Shown here one piece after another: positions 1 to 6,173 of a DNA stretch of 8,692 nucleotides. A program made the position numbers and the translations under genes. The stretch covers positions 1 through 8,692 of the forward strand of contig WAML01000099.1 of assembly GCA_015522345.1 (NCBI GenBank), written 5' to 3'. The notes beneath the pieces were generated by a model. That model had not been told where the DNA came from and ran no database searches. It saw only the letters and a program-made list of their open reading frames with translations. Every line of letters begins with the position of its first letter. Position 1 is the stretch's first letter. The stretch is from Desulfurococcales archaeon. Its GTDB lineage: Archaea > Thermoproteota > Thermoprotei_A > Sulfolobales > Desulfurococcaceae.

Positions 1-114
1 ATAATAGTATGGATACATTATTGCCTGCATTAAGGTATTCATTAAGTATATTGGATCGGGTGGTATAGGCGGATAATAGTAGTACCAATAATATGGGTTA
101 TAGAGCCAGTACAT
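1..114 (-). CDS. Tyr/Pro-rich small protein, N-terminal part (runs off the window)
   Basis: This ORF opens with ATG at 114-112 and stays open to base 1, giving the first 38 residues. By hand translation it has 13 Tyr and 7 Pro, with runs such as YYWYYYYPP, then the more ordinary stretch PDPIYLMNTLMQAIMYP. It lies in the same reading phase as the upstream Trp/Tyr-rich gene, separated by that gene's TAG and 3 nt. An AGGTGG sequence at 121-126, inside the last codons of the upstream gene, is 6 nt from the ATG, so independent initiation in a shared transcript is plausible. The composition matches the upstream gene, so the two are probably related or act together. I do not recognise a family and the C-terminus is not visible, so no function is proposed. 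The alternative is readthrough of the TAG to make one longer protein. Confidence 0.55.
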   Translation of the reverse strand, partial: MYWLYNPYYWYYYYPPIPPDPIYLMNTLMQAIMYPYYY

Positions 115-117
115 TAC

Positions 118-411
118 CTACCACCTAGGCCATATCCATGGATAAGGATGCCAGTAGTTATAGGAGTAATAGGGATAGTATGGTGGGTAGTAGACTGGGT
201 AATAGTACCACCATGGGCTCCAGTTCCACCAGCTATACCACCATGGCCACCCATAGAATCTCCAGCATGAACCTCTTCCAAATAACCAGCCAGGCCTCAT
301 CCATGGAGGTAGGTGGCTAAAAGGTCCCTTACCTGGCCATGGACTGCTCCACCCCCATCTATAGCCTCCACCTTTTCCTCCTCTCCATCCCCATCCTCCC
401 ATCCAAGCCAT
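118..411 (-). CDS. Trp/Tyr/Gly/Pro-rich small hypothetical protein (97 aa)
   Basis: This 97-residue protein contains about 21 Trp and 15 Tyr, over a third of all residues. Its N-terminal third is Gly/Trp-rich (MAWMGGWGWRGGKGGG). The middle is more conventional and contains GPFSHLPPWMRPGW and the only cysteine, in GRGSCW. The C-terminal half is almost pure Trp/Tyr/Pro. There is no hydrophobic membrane helix or signal peptide. I chose ATG at 411-409 over an in-frame GTG at 423 because the GTG lies inside a near-perfect GGAGGTGAT ribosome binding site ending 7 nt before the ATG. The middle motif reminds me, from memory only, of small archaeal Gly/Trp-rich proteins annotated as DUF5320-like. The function is unknown. 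The TGG, GGN and CCN codons raise the local G+C above that of the neighbours. The plus-strand ORF at 138-320 is its shadow. Confidence 0.75.
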   Translation of the reverse strand: MAWMGGWGWRGGKGGGYRWGWSSPWPGKGPFSHLPPWMRPGWLFGRGSCWRFYGWPWWYSWWNWSPWWYYYPVYYPPYYPYYSYNYWHPYPWIWPRW

Positions 412-418
412 ATAATTA

Positions 419-427
419 ATCACCTCC
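419..427 (-). promoter_or_regulatory. Strong ribosome binding site (GGAGGTGAT) fixing the start of the Trp/Tyr-rich gene
   Basis: On the minus strand GGAGGTGAT, complementary to the archaeal 16S rRNA 3' end, is followed by 7 nt and then ATG at 411. It is one of the best-matching sites in the window. It rules out the in-frame GTG at 423 as the start, because that codon is part of the site. Confidence 0.8.
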
Positions 428-471
428 TATTCAGACTAGGCTTTCTATATAGTTCTAAACAGTATATCTCG

Positions 472-481
472 TTATAAATTT
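472..481 (-). promoter_or_regulatory. TATA box for the Trp/Tyr-rich gene
   Basis: The minus strand reads AAATTTATAA here, about 65 nt upstream of the ATG at 411. It predicts a transcript start near 450 and a leader of about 40 nt carrying the ribosome binding site. A second TATA-like CTATATAG at 446-453 would start transcription too close to the ribosome binding site and is less likely. Confidence 0.5.
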
Positions 482-495
482 TGTGCATATGCACA
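482..495. promoter_or_regulatory. Perfect 14-bp palindrome TGTGCATATGCACA, candidate operator
   Basis: The sequence is a perfect inverted repeat with no spacer. It lies directly upstream of the TATA box of the Trp/Tyr-rich gene and 5 nt past the last stop codon of the broken metallo-beta-lactamase gene. The position over the BRE region fits a regulator binding site. The stem is too short and loopless to be a convincing terminator. The TGTG...CACA ends recall the TGTGCACA core in the metal-transporter promoter at 6132-6143, but the spacing differs. Confidence 0.45.
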
Positions 496-499
496 TAAT

Positions 500-1471
500 C
501 TATGGTAATATAATAGCCGATCCCACATGGAATTCTAGATAATGCTCATAAAAGTTTTCGCGTAATATCTCTCTAATAGTATCGCCGCTCCAGTGTATAG
601 GAGTTATTTCTGATAAACTCAAGTCTATTAATTCCTTTACTACACTCATACACTCACTATAAGATGAGCCAGCCATGTAAAAACCTCCTAATACTAGATA
701 GGACTTCATATTTAGGTCTTGAACAGCTTTTTAACAATATTTACTACTTCAGGATGATTACATCCAACGAAAACAAGTAATCCATGATTCTTTAGATTAA
801 TAGCTAGTGCTTGTTCATAGGGAGGACCATACAATTCTCCTATAATAGCCGCTCCTTTGTCAATCCATGTATTATTGCTAATTCTTACAACTCTAAACTC
901 TAGGTTACTGGCTCGTTCAATAGTATATCTGTTCGTATGGCTTGGTACATAGACTGTAGGCCCAGGTTTTATCTTTGCCAAGTACTCTAGACCATTAACT
1001 TGGTCTTCGTGTTCATGCGATATAACAATATAATTTATATCCTTGGATTCGATTTCCAGTTCCTTTAAATTACGCGCTAAAGTAGAAGGACTAGGTCTGT
1101 ATCAAATAATATTACTCTATGATAGGGGTTAGTAATCTCTACTAATACACTTAATCCCCATGCATTCTCTAAGCCAAAGCCTCCGGGATTATTATCTACT
1201 ACAACAGTTATTTTAACTAATCCAATAGAGCCAGTTCCTCCTCTACTCGACGATGATATAGTTGTTGAAGAAAATGAACTAACTAATGACGCAGAAATAG
1301 ATAGAGACGTATTGTATACTTCTTGCTTAAAACCAGTCTTTAATGAAAAGACAAAGCTGGTAACAGAGGATGTATGCGCATGTGTAATGTCTAGTTTTTG
1401 GACTTTAGTATTCCCACTAAGATAGATATAACGACTATAGTAATAATGATGTAAAAGATTATTCTATACAT
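500..1471 (-). pseudogene. Membrane-anchored metallo-beta-lactamase-fold hydrolase, frameshifted
   Basis: Four overlapping minus-strand frame segments together spell one MBL-fold protein of about 320 residues. Segment 1 (1471-1391) is a membrane anchor starting MYRIIFYIIIITIVVISIL. Segment 2 (about 1463-1077) is a Ser/Thr-rich linker, then VDNNPGGFGLENAWGLSVLV and VILFDTD. Segment 3 (1101-712) carries DINYIVISHEHEDQVNGL, the metal motif, and GCNHPEVVNIV. Segment 4 (730-500) carries LGGFYMAG and ITPIHWSG. The order matches secreted or membrane MBL hydrolases of the group with a GCxHPG-like third motif. Each junction needs one -1 shift: at CAAAAAC near 1396, GACC near 1094 and TTAAAAAG near 730. 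The usual HxHxDH reads HEHEDQ, and the usual GGFH reads GGFY. I infer a decayed gene. Sequencing error or programmed frameshifting are alternatives. The substrate is unknown. Confidence 0.8.
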
Positions 1472-1596
1472 AGTTGTTGGGCTCAAGTAAGCGAATGAAT
1501 TATGCATATACACTCTATACAAAACTATAGTTTAAGTAACGAATATGCTTTGGGAATTACCAAAACTAGTGTTATTAGTAAGGTATGGTTTTGTTT

Positions 1597-1608
1597 CAAA
1601 GAAAAATA
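1597..1608 (-). terminator. T-rich tract downstream of the tungsten oxidoreductase gene
   Basis: About 20 nt past the TAA of the oxidoreductase gene the minus strand reads TATTTTTCTTT, the kind of U-rich tract that ends crenarchaeal transcripts without a stem. No hairpin precedes it. The call rests only on composition and position. Confidence 0.35.
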
Positions 1609-1627
1609 GTTTATAGTGTTCTCTATC

Positions 1628-3592
1628 TTATGTATATATGAGTTCCCTTAATTTTCTATAGAATCTATTCCACCACTCCTTTGCTGCATCTATTTTATTA
1701 TCTTCAAATTTCTTAGCCCATTCTTCGTGAGCATATTCTTTTGCAGCAAGAGCCATATAGTCGATAGCTTTCATGCTATCCCAGAATACTGGAGAAACAT
1801 TGGCTTTTTCCTGATATTCTACAATTAGTTTATAACCTTTCTTTACTCTTGATAGTGGGTCTTTTAATCCATATAGTTCCTCCAATAGCTTAGGCAAGTA
1901 TTTTTCTCCCCATTTACGATGGAATCTACATACTCCTGAGTTGTCGCTGAAGTACTCCATTAATGCTCTCTTATAGCTTTTCTCAGCAAATTCCTCGGGC
2001 TCGAGAAATACTCCTGAATATAGTGTCCAATATCTTCCCAGTACAGCTAATGGAGCGATCATGCCTGGCGTCCAATAGTAGTTTGGAGCAATATGTCCTT
2101 CATCACCAAATAAAGCATATACTGCTAGATCCTCAAACTTCTTGCCCAGGGCCTTAACTCTCTCAATATAGAGTATATCCAATACTTTAGCAGCAGATCT
2201 AATCCCTTTTTCGCCAACAAGCCTTAATAGTGGTTGTCTACCCCAGGCTAGATCCTCTATAACTCTACCAGCTAGTTCTGCATTCACCTTACTATACTCA
2301 AATCTAAAGTCCAGTGGATTAAAGTAGGGTTTAGAAGGTAGTCCTACTTCCTCTGGTCTAAGGAGGCCTTTTTCCACAGCATCAAATATAAATGCAACTA
2401 CATGCCCTGTTTCAATAGCATCGAATCCATAAGAATCTATTTTCTCAACATTTTTCTCAGACAAGTGTATATCAAATACTCCTATAAATGGCCCCATTCC
2501 CTCATAAGGCTCGTAATCTGATTTATACCTCCCCTTCCTAATTTTCTTACAAGCAAGTGGACAAGGTTCTCCACAAGTCTTCCAAGAACGTGTCTCAATA
2601 GCTTCTTTATTGAATACTTCCCATATATGCTTCATTATGAGGTTATGTAGTTTCTGCCTAACTTCGGCTGGTGCATATATTGTGTTAAAGTTAAACATTG
2701 GTGTAGCAATTTTCAAATGCGGATAATTGCCTCCTAGAGTACCACCTGTCTTAAGTTTTTCATCATAACGATACTTTGTACCAGCTTTTATTACTACAAA
2801 TGGATAGTTTTCTCCAGCTTCTCTACGGAACCATTCATTTAACCACCTTGTATCACTTAATTCCCTAGGCCTAGTCTTAGAAACATCGAATTTACCACCA
2901 TACACTATAGCCGCCACATGATGAGCTCTATAGAGTACGCTCCCCGGTCCTCCACGTGCAGCATATTCCTCGCTACCCCAATCGATAACGCCTCTATGTA
3001 GCGTTATCGATACAAGAGCTCCTATACTAGTATATTTCGAAGCTGGTCCAACTAATATGCTTCTTCCATTGTATTCTTTATAGAAATCACTCAGTTTATT
3101 ACTAAGCCATAGCTGGAGAGCATAAACTCCTTTTTCGCCTCCATATCCACTCCATATATCTTCTAACTCATCTTCAGATATTCCTATGTACTCTACTTTT
3201 ACTTCTCCATCACCTTCATCAAATACTTTTAGTATAACTGACTCATCACTATAGCCTATGATAGCTAGCGCATCTACATTGACATTGAATTGATAAGCAG
3301 CACCACCCATAGCTGCTACATGAAATCCTCTTGTCAACGGGCTTCTAAAACATGCTATAAACCTATGTACGCCATATAGTTTTGTACCAGCAAACAATCC
3401 TCTTCCAATAACAAGGACGTTTTCAGGACTATAGACAGGCTTTTTATAAGTCTGGAATTTCTCTAGATGAAGCTTTATACCTAAGTCTATAGGACCCCAT
3501 ACTTCTGTTAATGGATATTCCTCTATCCAATGCTCTTTCCTAGAAACATCTATAAATAATACTCTATATTTGTAGCCAGAGGATTCACTCAT
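1628..3592 (-). CDS. gor: Tungsten-dependent glyceraldehyde-3-phosphate:ferredoxin oxidoreductase (GAPOR)
   Basis: This 654-aa protein belongs to the aldehyde ferredoxin oxidoreductase family. It is closest, by length and many blocks recalled from Pyrococcus, to GAPOR, which oxidises glyceraldehyde 3-phosphate to 3-phosphoglycerate and reduces ferredoxin in archaeal glycolysis. Visible blocks are RSPLTRGFHVAAMGGAAYQF (about 83-102), EEYAARGGPGSVLYRAHH (208-225, tungstopterin binding) and KLKTGGTLGGNYP. The [4Fe-4S] cysteines are C340, C344 and C348 in CGEPCPLAC, plus C555 in GVCRFHRKW. The protein is cytoplasmic, with no signal peptide. I chose ATG at 3592 over the in-frame GTG at 3604 because the GTG sits within the GGGTG ribosome binding site. 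It has its own TATA box and a downstream T-tract, so it is probably monocistronic. Other AOR-family members are the alternative, but the GAPOR-specific blocks make this less likely. Confidence 0.9.
   Translation of the reverse strand: MSESSGYKYRVLFIDVSRKEHWIEEYPLTEVWGPIDLGIKLHLEKFQTYKKPVYSPENVLVIGRGLFAGTKLYGVHRFIACFRSPLTRGFHVAAMGGAAYQFNVNVDALAIIGYSDESVILKVFDEGDGEVKVEYIGISEDELEDIWSGYGGEKGVYALQLWLSNKLSDFYKEYNGRSILVGPASKYTSIGALVSITLHRGVIDWGSEEYAARGGPGSVLYRAHHVAAIVYGGKFDVSKTRPRELSDTRWLNEWFRREAGENYPFVVIKAGTKYRYDEKLKTGGTLGGNYPHLKIATPMFNFNTIYAPAEVRQKLHNLIMKHIWEVFNKEAIETRSWKTCGEPCPLACKKIRKGRYKSDYEPYEGMGPFIGVFDIHLSEKNVEKIDSYGFDAIETGHVVAFIFDAVEKGLLRPEEVGLPSKPYFNPLDFRFEYSKVNAELAGRVIEDLAWGRQPLLRLVGEKGIRSAAKVLDILYIERVKALGKKFEDLAVYALFGDEGHIAPNYYWTPGMIAPLAVLGRYWTLYSGVFLEPEEFAEKSYKRALMEYFSDNSGVCRFHRKWGEKYLPKLLEELYGLKDPLSRVKKGYKLIVEYQEKANVSPVFWDSMKAIDYMALAAKEYAHEEWAKKFEDNKIDAAKEWWNRFYRKLRELIYT
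2981..3011. repeat. Perfect 11-bp inverted repeat inside the gor coding region
   Basis: ATCGATAACGC at 2981-2991 is repeated in perfect inverted form at 3001-3011 with a 9-nt spacer. It encodes part of VSITLHRGVIDW in the oxidoreductase, so it is constrained by coding. It could form a hairpin in the mRNA or be a protein binding site, or it could be chance. No promoter or gene boundary is nearby. Confidence 0.6.
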
Positions 3593-3633
3593 ATCTATAA
3601 ACACCCTACTACGTTAATGGAGTTGTTGAAAAG

Positions 3634-3647
3634 ATAAATATATTTTA
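3634..3647 (-). promoter_or_regulatory. TATA box for gor
   Basis: The minus strand reads AAAATATATTTATC, with its centre about 48 nt upstream of the ATG at 3592. A start near 3615 would leave a short leader containing GGGTG at 3602-3606. The neighbouring divergent promoter has its own TATA box about 55 bp away. Confidence 0.5.
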
Positions 3648-3691
3648 TCCTAGTTGGTACAAAGAATTTTTTAATTACTTGTTTAAATGCT

Positions 3692-3702
3692 AGATTTATA
3701 AC
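3692..3702 (+). promoter_or_regulatory. TATA box for the cysteine-cluster protein / RNA methyltransferase unit
   Basis: AGATTTATAAC lies about 40 nt upstream of the TTG start at 3738. The predicted transcript start near 3724 leaves a short leader that includes GGTGAT at 3729-3734. Confidence 0.5.
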
Positions 3703-3703
3703 A

Positions 3704-3724
3704 TTGAATTAAACTATAATTCAA
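3704..3724. repeat. Inverted repeat TTGAATT-N7-AATTCAA between TATA box and start codon
   Basis: Two perfect 7-bp arms (3704-3710 and 3718-3724) with a 7-nt spacer fill the space between the TATA box and the predicted transcript start. That is the usual position for an archaeal repressor operator. The arms are A+T-rich, so chance is a real possibility. Confidence 0.35.
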
Positions 3725-3737
3725 ACTAGGTGATGCC

Positions 3738-4307
3738 TTGAGCAAAAGAACAAGTATACCTACATTCCAGTGTCTTATGTGCAGTGATTGCTGTACATTC
3801 ACTAACCCAAGTGACTATCCAAAAGTTTTCCCGTGGGAGAAGAGATTCCTCGAAGGAAAGGCGAGGGAGTTAAATATAAAAGTAGTATTTGAGCCAGAGC
3901 TTGTCTATAGAGATCCATTTAGTGATTCATATATTGTATTCCTCTATAAGTGGATTATTAAGAGATTATGTCCATTTAACAAGGACGGAAAATGTATTAT
4001 ACATGGAGAACATCCTCTTTCATGTAAAATGTATCCATTAATAGTGAACTATAGTGATAGAACTCTTAGAGTTAGTCTACAATGTATATGGGTTAAAGAA
4101 TACTTCGATATTATAAAAAACGCAAGAGATCCTTCTAAAGTATTTCCGCATGAGATCGGTTATGCTGTTAAAGCATTTGCTTATATAAGTTTAATGATTG
4201 AAACAGCTAAGGATAGTGGGTGGGAAAGAATTGATCCTAGAAATATACCTAGAGGTTCAAAAATAATAGATTACGACATCTATGTTAAGACTATTGGAAA
4301 AGGTTAG
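3738..4307 (+). CDS. YkgJ-family putative zinc/iron-chelating cysteine-cluster protein
   Basis: This 189-aa protein has the hallmark CxxCxxCC cluster (C12, C15, C18, C19 in CLMCSDCC) followed by a second group: C78 in RLCPF, C86 in GKCIIH, C96 in PLSCKMYPL and C116. These are the conserved metal or Fe-S ligands of the YkgJ/UPF0153 family, whose biochemical role is not well established. The protein is soluble, with no signal peptide. The start is TTG at 3738, preceded by GGTGAT at 3729-3734; an ATG at 3732 is in another frame and stops at once. The gene ends 8 nt before the RNA methyltransferase gene, so the two are probably co-transcribed from the TATA box at 3692. The family call is firm; the bound metal and reaction are unknown. 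Confidence 0.85.
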   Translation: MSKRTSIPTFQCLMCSDCCTFTNPSDYPKVFPWEKRFLEGKARELNIKVVFEPELVYRDPFSDSYIVFLYKWIIKRLCPFNKDGKCIIHGEHPLSCKMYPLIVNYSDRTLRVSLQCIWVKEYFDIIKNARDPSKVFPHEIGYAVKAFAYISLMIETAKDSGWERIDPRNIPRGSKIIDYDIYVKTIGKG

Positions 4308-4315
4308 TTGAGAAA

Positions 4316-5344
4316 ATGCATATACCTTTATGGAGAGAAATACTAAATGATATAAGAGTAGATAAAGTGAGTAGTGAAGCATATTCATTGGCTAAAAAAT
4401 ATGGTTATAGAGCTTACATGGTTGAAAGATATGTTAATTTATTTGGATATGATGGTGCAAAGAAACTTCTCAAAGCCTTTGAAAAGAAGATCAAACCAGT
4501 TATTAGATGTAATGATGTTAGAGTTGATTGCAAGTATCTTGTAGAGAGACTAGAAGAACTTGGTTTCCAATTAAAGCATATCCGATGGAGTATACATGGT
4601 TATAGAGTTATTAAATCGCCGAAGAAACCCAGTATAGGAGCTACTCACGAGTATTTGAAAGGATACTATTATGTTCATCGAGATAGTCCTCCTCTAATAC
4701 CTGCTTTATTACTAGTACATAATAGAAGCCCTAGCACAATACTCGATGGTTGTGCAGCTCCAGGAGGTAAAACAACACATTTAGCACAGTTGATGAGAGG
4801 TAAAGGTCTTGTAGTAGCTAATGATGTTGCGTTGTACAGGCTTGTAGCAGTGTTGAATCATGTACTTAGAATGGGCTTTAAAAACGTAGTAATTACCTGG
4901 AATGATCTGCGTAGATTACCTAATAAACTTGAGATTAAATTCAAGAAAATATTATTGGATGTACCTTGTAGTGCCGAAGGAACAATAATGTTTGATCCTA
5001 GTAGAAAAAGAAAAACTAGTCAAAGGGATCTAGCTAGAATTATCGCTAGAGAGATCCAGTTGCTTGAAGCAGGAGTTAAACTACTTGATGAAAAAGGTGT
5101 GCTAGTATATACTACATGTAGTATAGCGCCTGAAGAAAATGAGTATGTTGTTACAAAGATCTTGAGGAAGTACAGTAATTTAAGAATAATTGATCCTCCA
5201 ATAAAATTGTTTAATTGGAGCCATGGAGTAACAGAGTTTAGAGATATGCAGTTTCATAGAGATGTCTATAAATGCATTAGGACATGGCCTCACATACACG
5301 GTACAATGGGTATGACAATATGTATTTTAGAGAAAATAAGTTAA
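4316..5344 (+). CDS. NOL1/NOP2/Sun-family RNA m5C methyltransferase (archaeal Trm4-like)
   Basis: This 342-aa S-adenosylmethionine-dependent enzyme is predicted to methylate C5 of cytosine in tRNA or rRNA. Visible motifs are the SAM-binding motif I LDGCAAPGGKTTHL (about 143-156), the acidic ND at 169-170, motif IV LLDVPCSAEGT with C218, and motif VI VYTTCSIAPEENE with the catalytic C268. The C-terminal block is RTWPHIHGTMGM; family members more often have a D-G-F-like sequence after the histidine-threonine. The N-terminal 110 residues are an additional RNA-binding-type region. Whether the target is tRNA or rRNA cannot be read from sequence; Trm4-like tRNA activity is known for a Pyrococcus relative. 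It follows the YkgJ-type gene by 8 nt and is convergent with the transporter ATPase gene, with only 1 nt between stop codons. Confidence 0.88.
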   Translation: MHIPLWREILNDIRVDKVSSEAYSLAKKYGYRAYMVERYVNLFGYDGAKKLLKAFEKKIKPVIRCNDVRVDCKYLVERLEELGFQLKHIRWSIHGYRVIKSPKKPSIGATHEYLKGYYYVHRDSPPLIPALLLVHNRSPSTILDGCAAPGGKTTHLAQLMRGKGLVVANDVALYRLVAVLNHVLRMGFKNVVITWNDLRRLPNKLEIKFKKILLDVPCSAEGTIMFDPSRKRKTSQRDLARIIAREIQLLEAGVKLLDEKGVLVYTTCSIAPEENEYVVTKILRKYSNLRIIDPPIKLFNWSHGVTEFRDMQFHRDVYKCIRTWPHIHGTMGMTICILEKIS

Positions 5345-5345
5345 G

Positions 5346-6119
5346 CTATGGCAGATGATGGTCACTGATATGTACGTGTTTAGCAACAGGTATAGCTGCT
5401 TCTCCATAGACTAGTTTTGTATTTTCTAAAGTAAGTACTTCATCTGGTTTACCCATTATGAATGTCTTCTTATTCATGAGTATAATTATATCTGTGTACT
5501 CAAGTAGCAACATAGGATCGTGGCTTGTGACGAGAACTAGTTTTTCTTTAGACAAATCAATTATTAGTTTAGCTAATTCAGTTTTTCCTACAGGGTCAAC
5601 TGCTGATAAAGGCTCATCCATTAACAGTATTGGAGGATTATGCACTATTGCTCGTGCTATTAAGACTCTTTGTCTTTCTCCTCCGGAGAGATTCCAGAAA
5701 TTTTTGTTCCAGATATCTGGTCCTAGCCCTACTTTAACAAATACTTCTTTAAGAAGATCTACTTCTTGTCTCGATAGTTTTAATCTAGGCCATTTCTTTC
5801 TATACATAGAGTATAGTGTTGATACGAGCTCCCATGCTGTTATCGGATAATGTCCACTACCCATAATTAATTGAGGTACATAGCCTATGTAATTCCCTGC
5901 TTTTTCAGGGCTGGTAACCTCGATTTTATTGATAAATATTTTTCCTTCAATAGGCTTTAATAGACCCAATAATGTCTTTAATAAAGTAGTTTTACCAGCT
6001 CCATTAGGTCCAAGTATCTGAACTAATGCGGGTCCTTCTAGTCTAAAATTTAGTTTACCAGAAAGTGCTCTACCATTATACCCTATTATTAGGTCTTTTA
6101 CTTCAATTACAGGATTCAA
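5346..6119 (-). CDS. ABC transporter ATP-binding protein, ZnuC-like (metal uptake)
   Basis: This 257-aa ATPase should energise import of a divalent metal with the permease and binding protein encoded divergently. It shows Walker A GPNGAGKTT (37-45), Q-loop VPQ (Q83), signature LSGGERQR (144-151), Walker B ILLMDEP (D168, E169) and switch histidine H200 in VTSHD. The tail KHVHISDHHLP contains four histidines, a feature often seen at the end of ZnuC proteins. I chose TTG at 6119, 6 nt after GAGGGG. An in-frame TTG at 6173 would lie upstream of the TATA box and inside the operator element, and a TTG at 6122 is only 3 nt from the ribosome binding site. Being split from the permease across a divergent promoter is unusual but compact. 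Metal specificity is not shown. Confidence 0.88.
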   Translation of the reverse strand: MNPVIEVKDLIIGYNGRALSGKLNFRLEGPALVQILGPNGAGKTTLLKTLLGLLKPIEGKIFINKIEVTSPEKAGNYIGYVPQLIMGSGHYPITAWELVSTLYSMYRKKWPRLKLSRQEVDLLKEVFVKVGLGPDIWNKNFWNLSGGERQRVLIARAIVHNPPILLMDEPLSAVDPVGKTELAKLIIDLSKEKLVLVTSHDPMLLLEYTDIIILMNKKTFIMGKPDEVLTLENTKLVYGEAAIPVAKHVHISDHHLP

Positions 6120-6125
6120 CAAATA

Positions 6126-6131
6126 CCCCTC
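6126..6131 (-). promoter_or_regulatory. Ribosome binding site (GAGGGG) selecting the ATPase start
   Basis: GAGGGG on the minus strand lies 6 nt before TTG 6119 and 3 nt before TTG 6122. It directly adjoins the operator-like element that begins at 6132, so the transcript start must fall very close by, and the ATPase mRNA may have little or no leader. Confidence 0.5.
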
Positions 6132-6173
6132 TTGTGCACACTTCAAGATAAATTTATTAATAAGTGTACACAA
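6132..6173. promoter_or_regulatory. Symmetric divergent promoter-operator: 12-bp element, shared TATA, inverted 12-bp element
   Basis: TTGTGCACACTT (6132-6143) and AAGTGTACACAA (6162-6173) are inverted copies of each other with one mismatch. Each is itself nearly palindromic (TGTGCACA; GTGTACAC). Between them ATAAATTTAT (6148-6157) is a perfect palindrome that can serve as TATA box in both directions. The pair and the TATA share the same centre, 6152.5. Each element lies about 15 bp downstream of the TATA centre for its own promoter, where a bound repressor would block polymerase. The likely regulator is the NikR-like protein at 8121-8519. The structure is seen directly; the regulation is inferred. 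Confidence 0.75.

Noticed and set aside
118..120. TAG between the two aromatic-rich ORFs as a recoded pyrrolysine codon
   Set aside because: No sign of pyrrolysine use is visible, other genes here may end in TAG normally (500, 4305 and 5346 do), and a good internal ribosome binding site explains the second ORF.
138..320. Plus-strand 60-codon ORF opposite the Trp/Tyr-rich gene
   Set aside because: Low-complexity Ser/Thr/Met reading with no ribosome binding site; the opposite strand has promoter, strong ribosome binding site and coherent start.
1499..1512. TATGCATA palindrome and TATA-like sequence upstream of the broken hydrolase
   Set aside because: Short A+T-rich self-complementary words are common in this DNA; no clear promoter spacing could be settled.
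1963..2157. Plus-strand ORF inside gor
   Set aside because: Lies wholly inside a well-recognised family gene on the other strand and resembles nothing.
5458..5850. Plus-strand 130-codon ORF
   Set aside because: It is the antisense of the ATPase Walker B and signature region; no promoter or ribosome binding site.
6120..6173. Longer N-terminus for the ATPase from TTG 6173
   Set aside because: It would place the start upstream of the TATA box and make the operator element coding; the family alignment begins at VIEVKDL just after TTG 6119.
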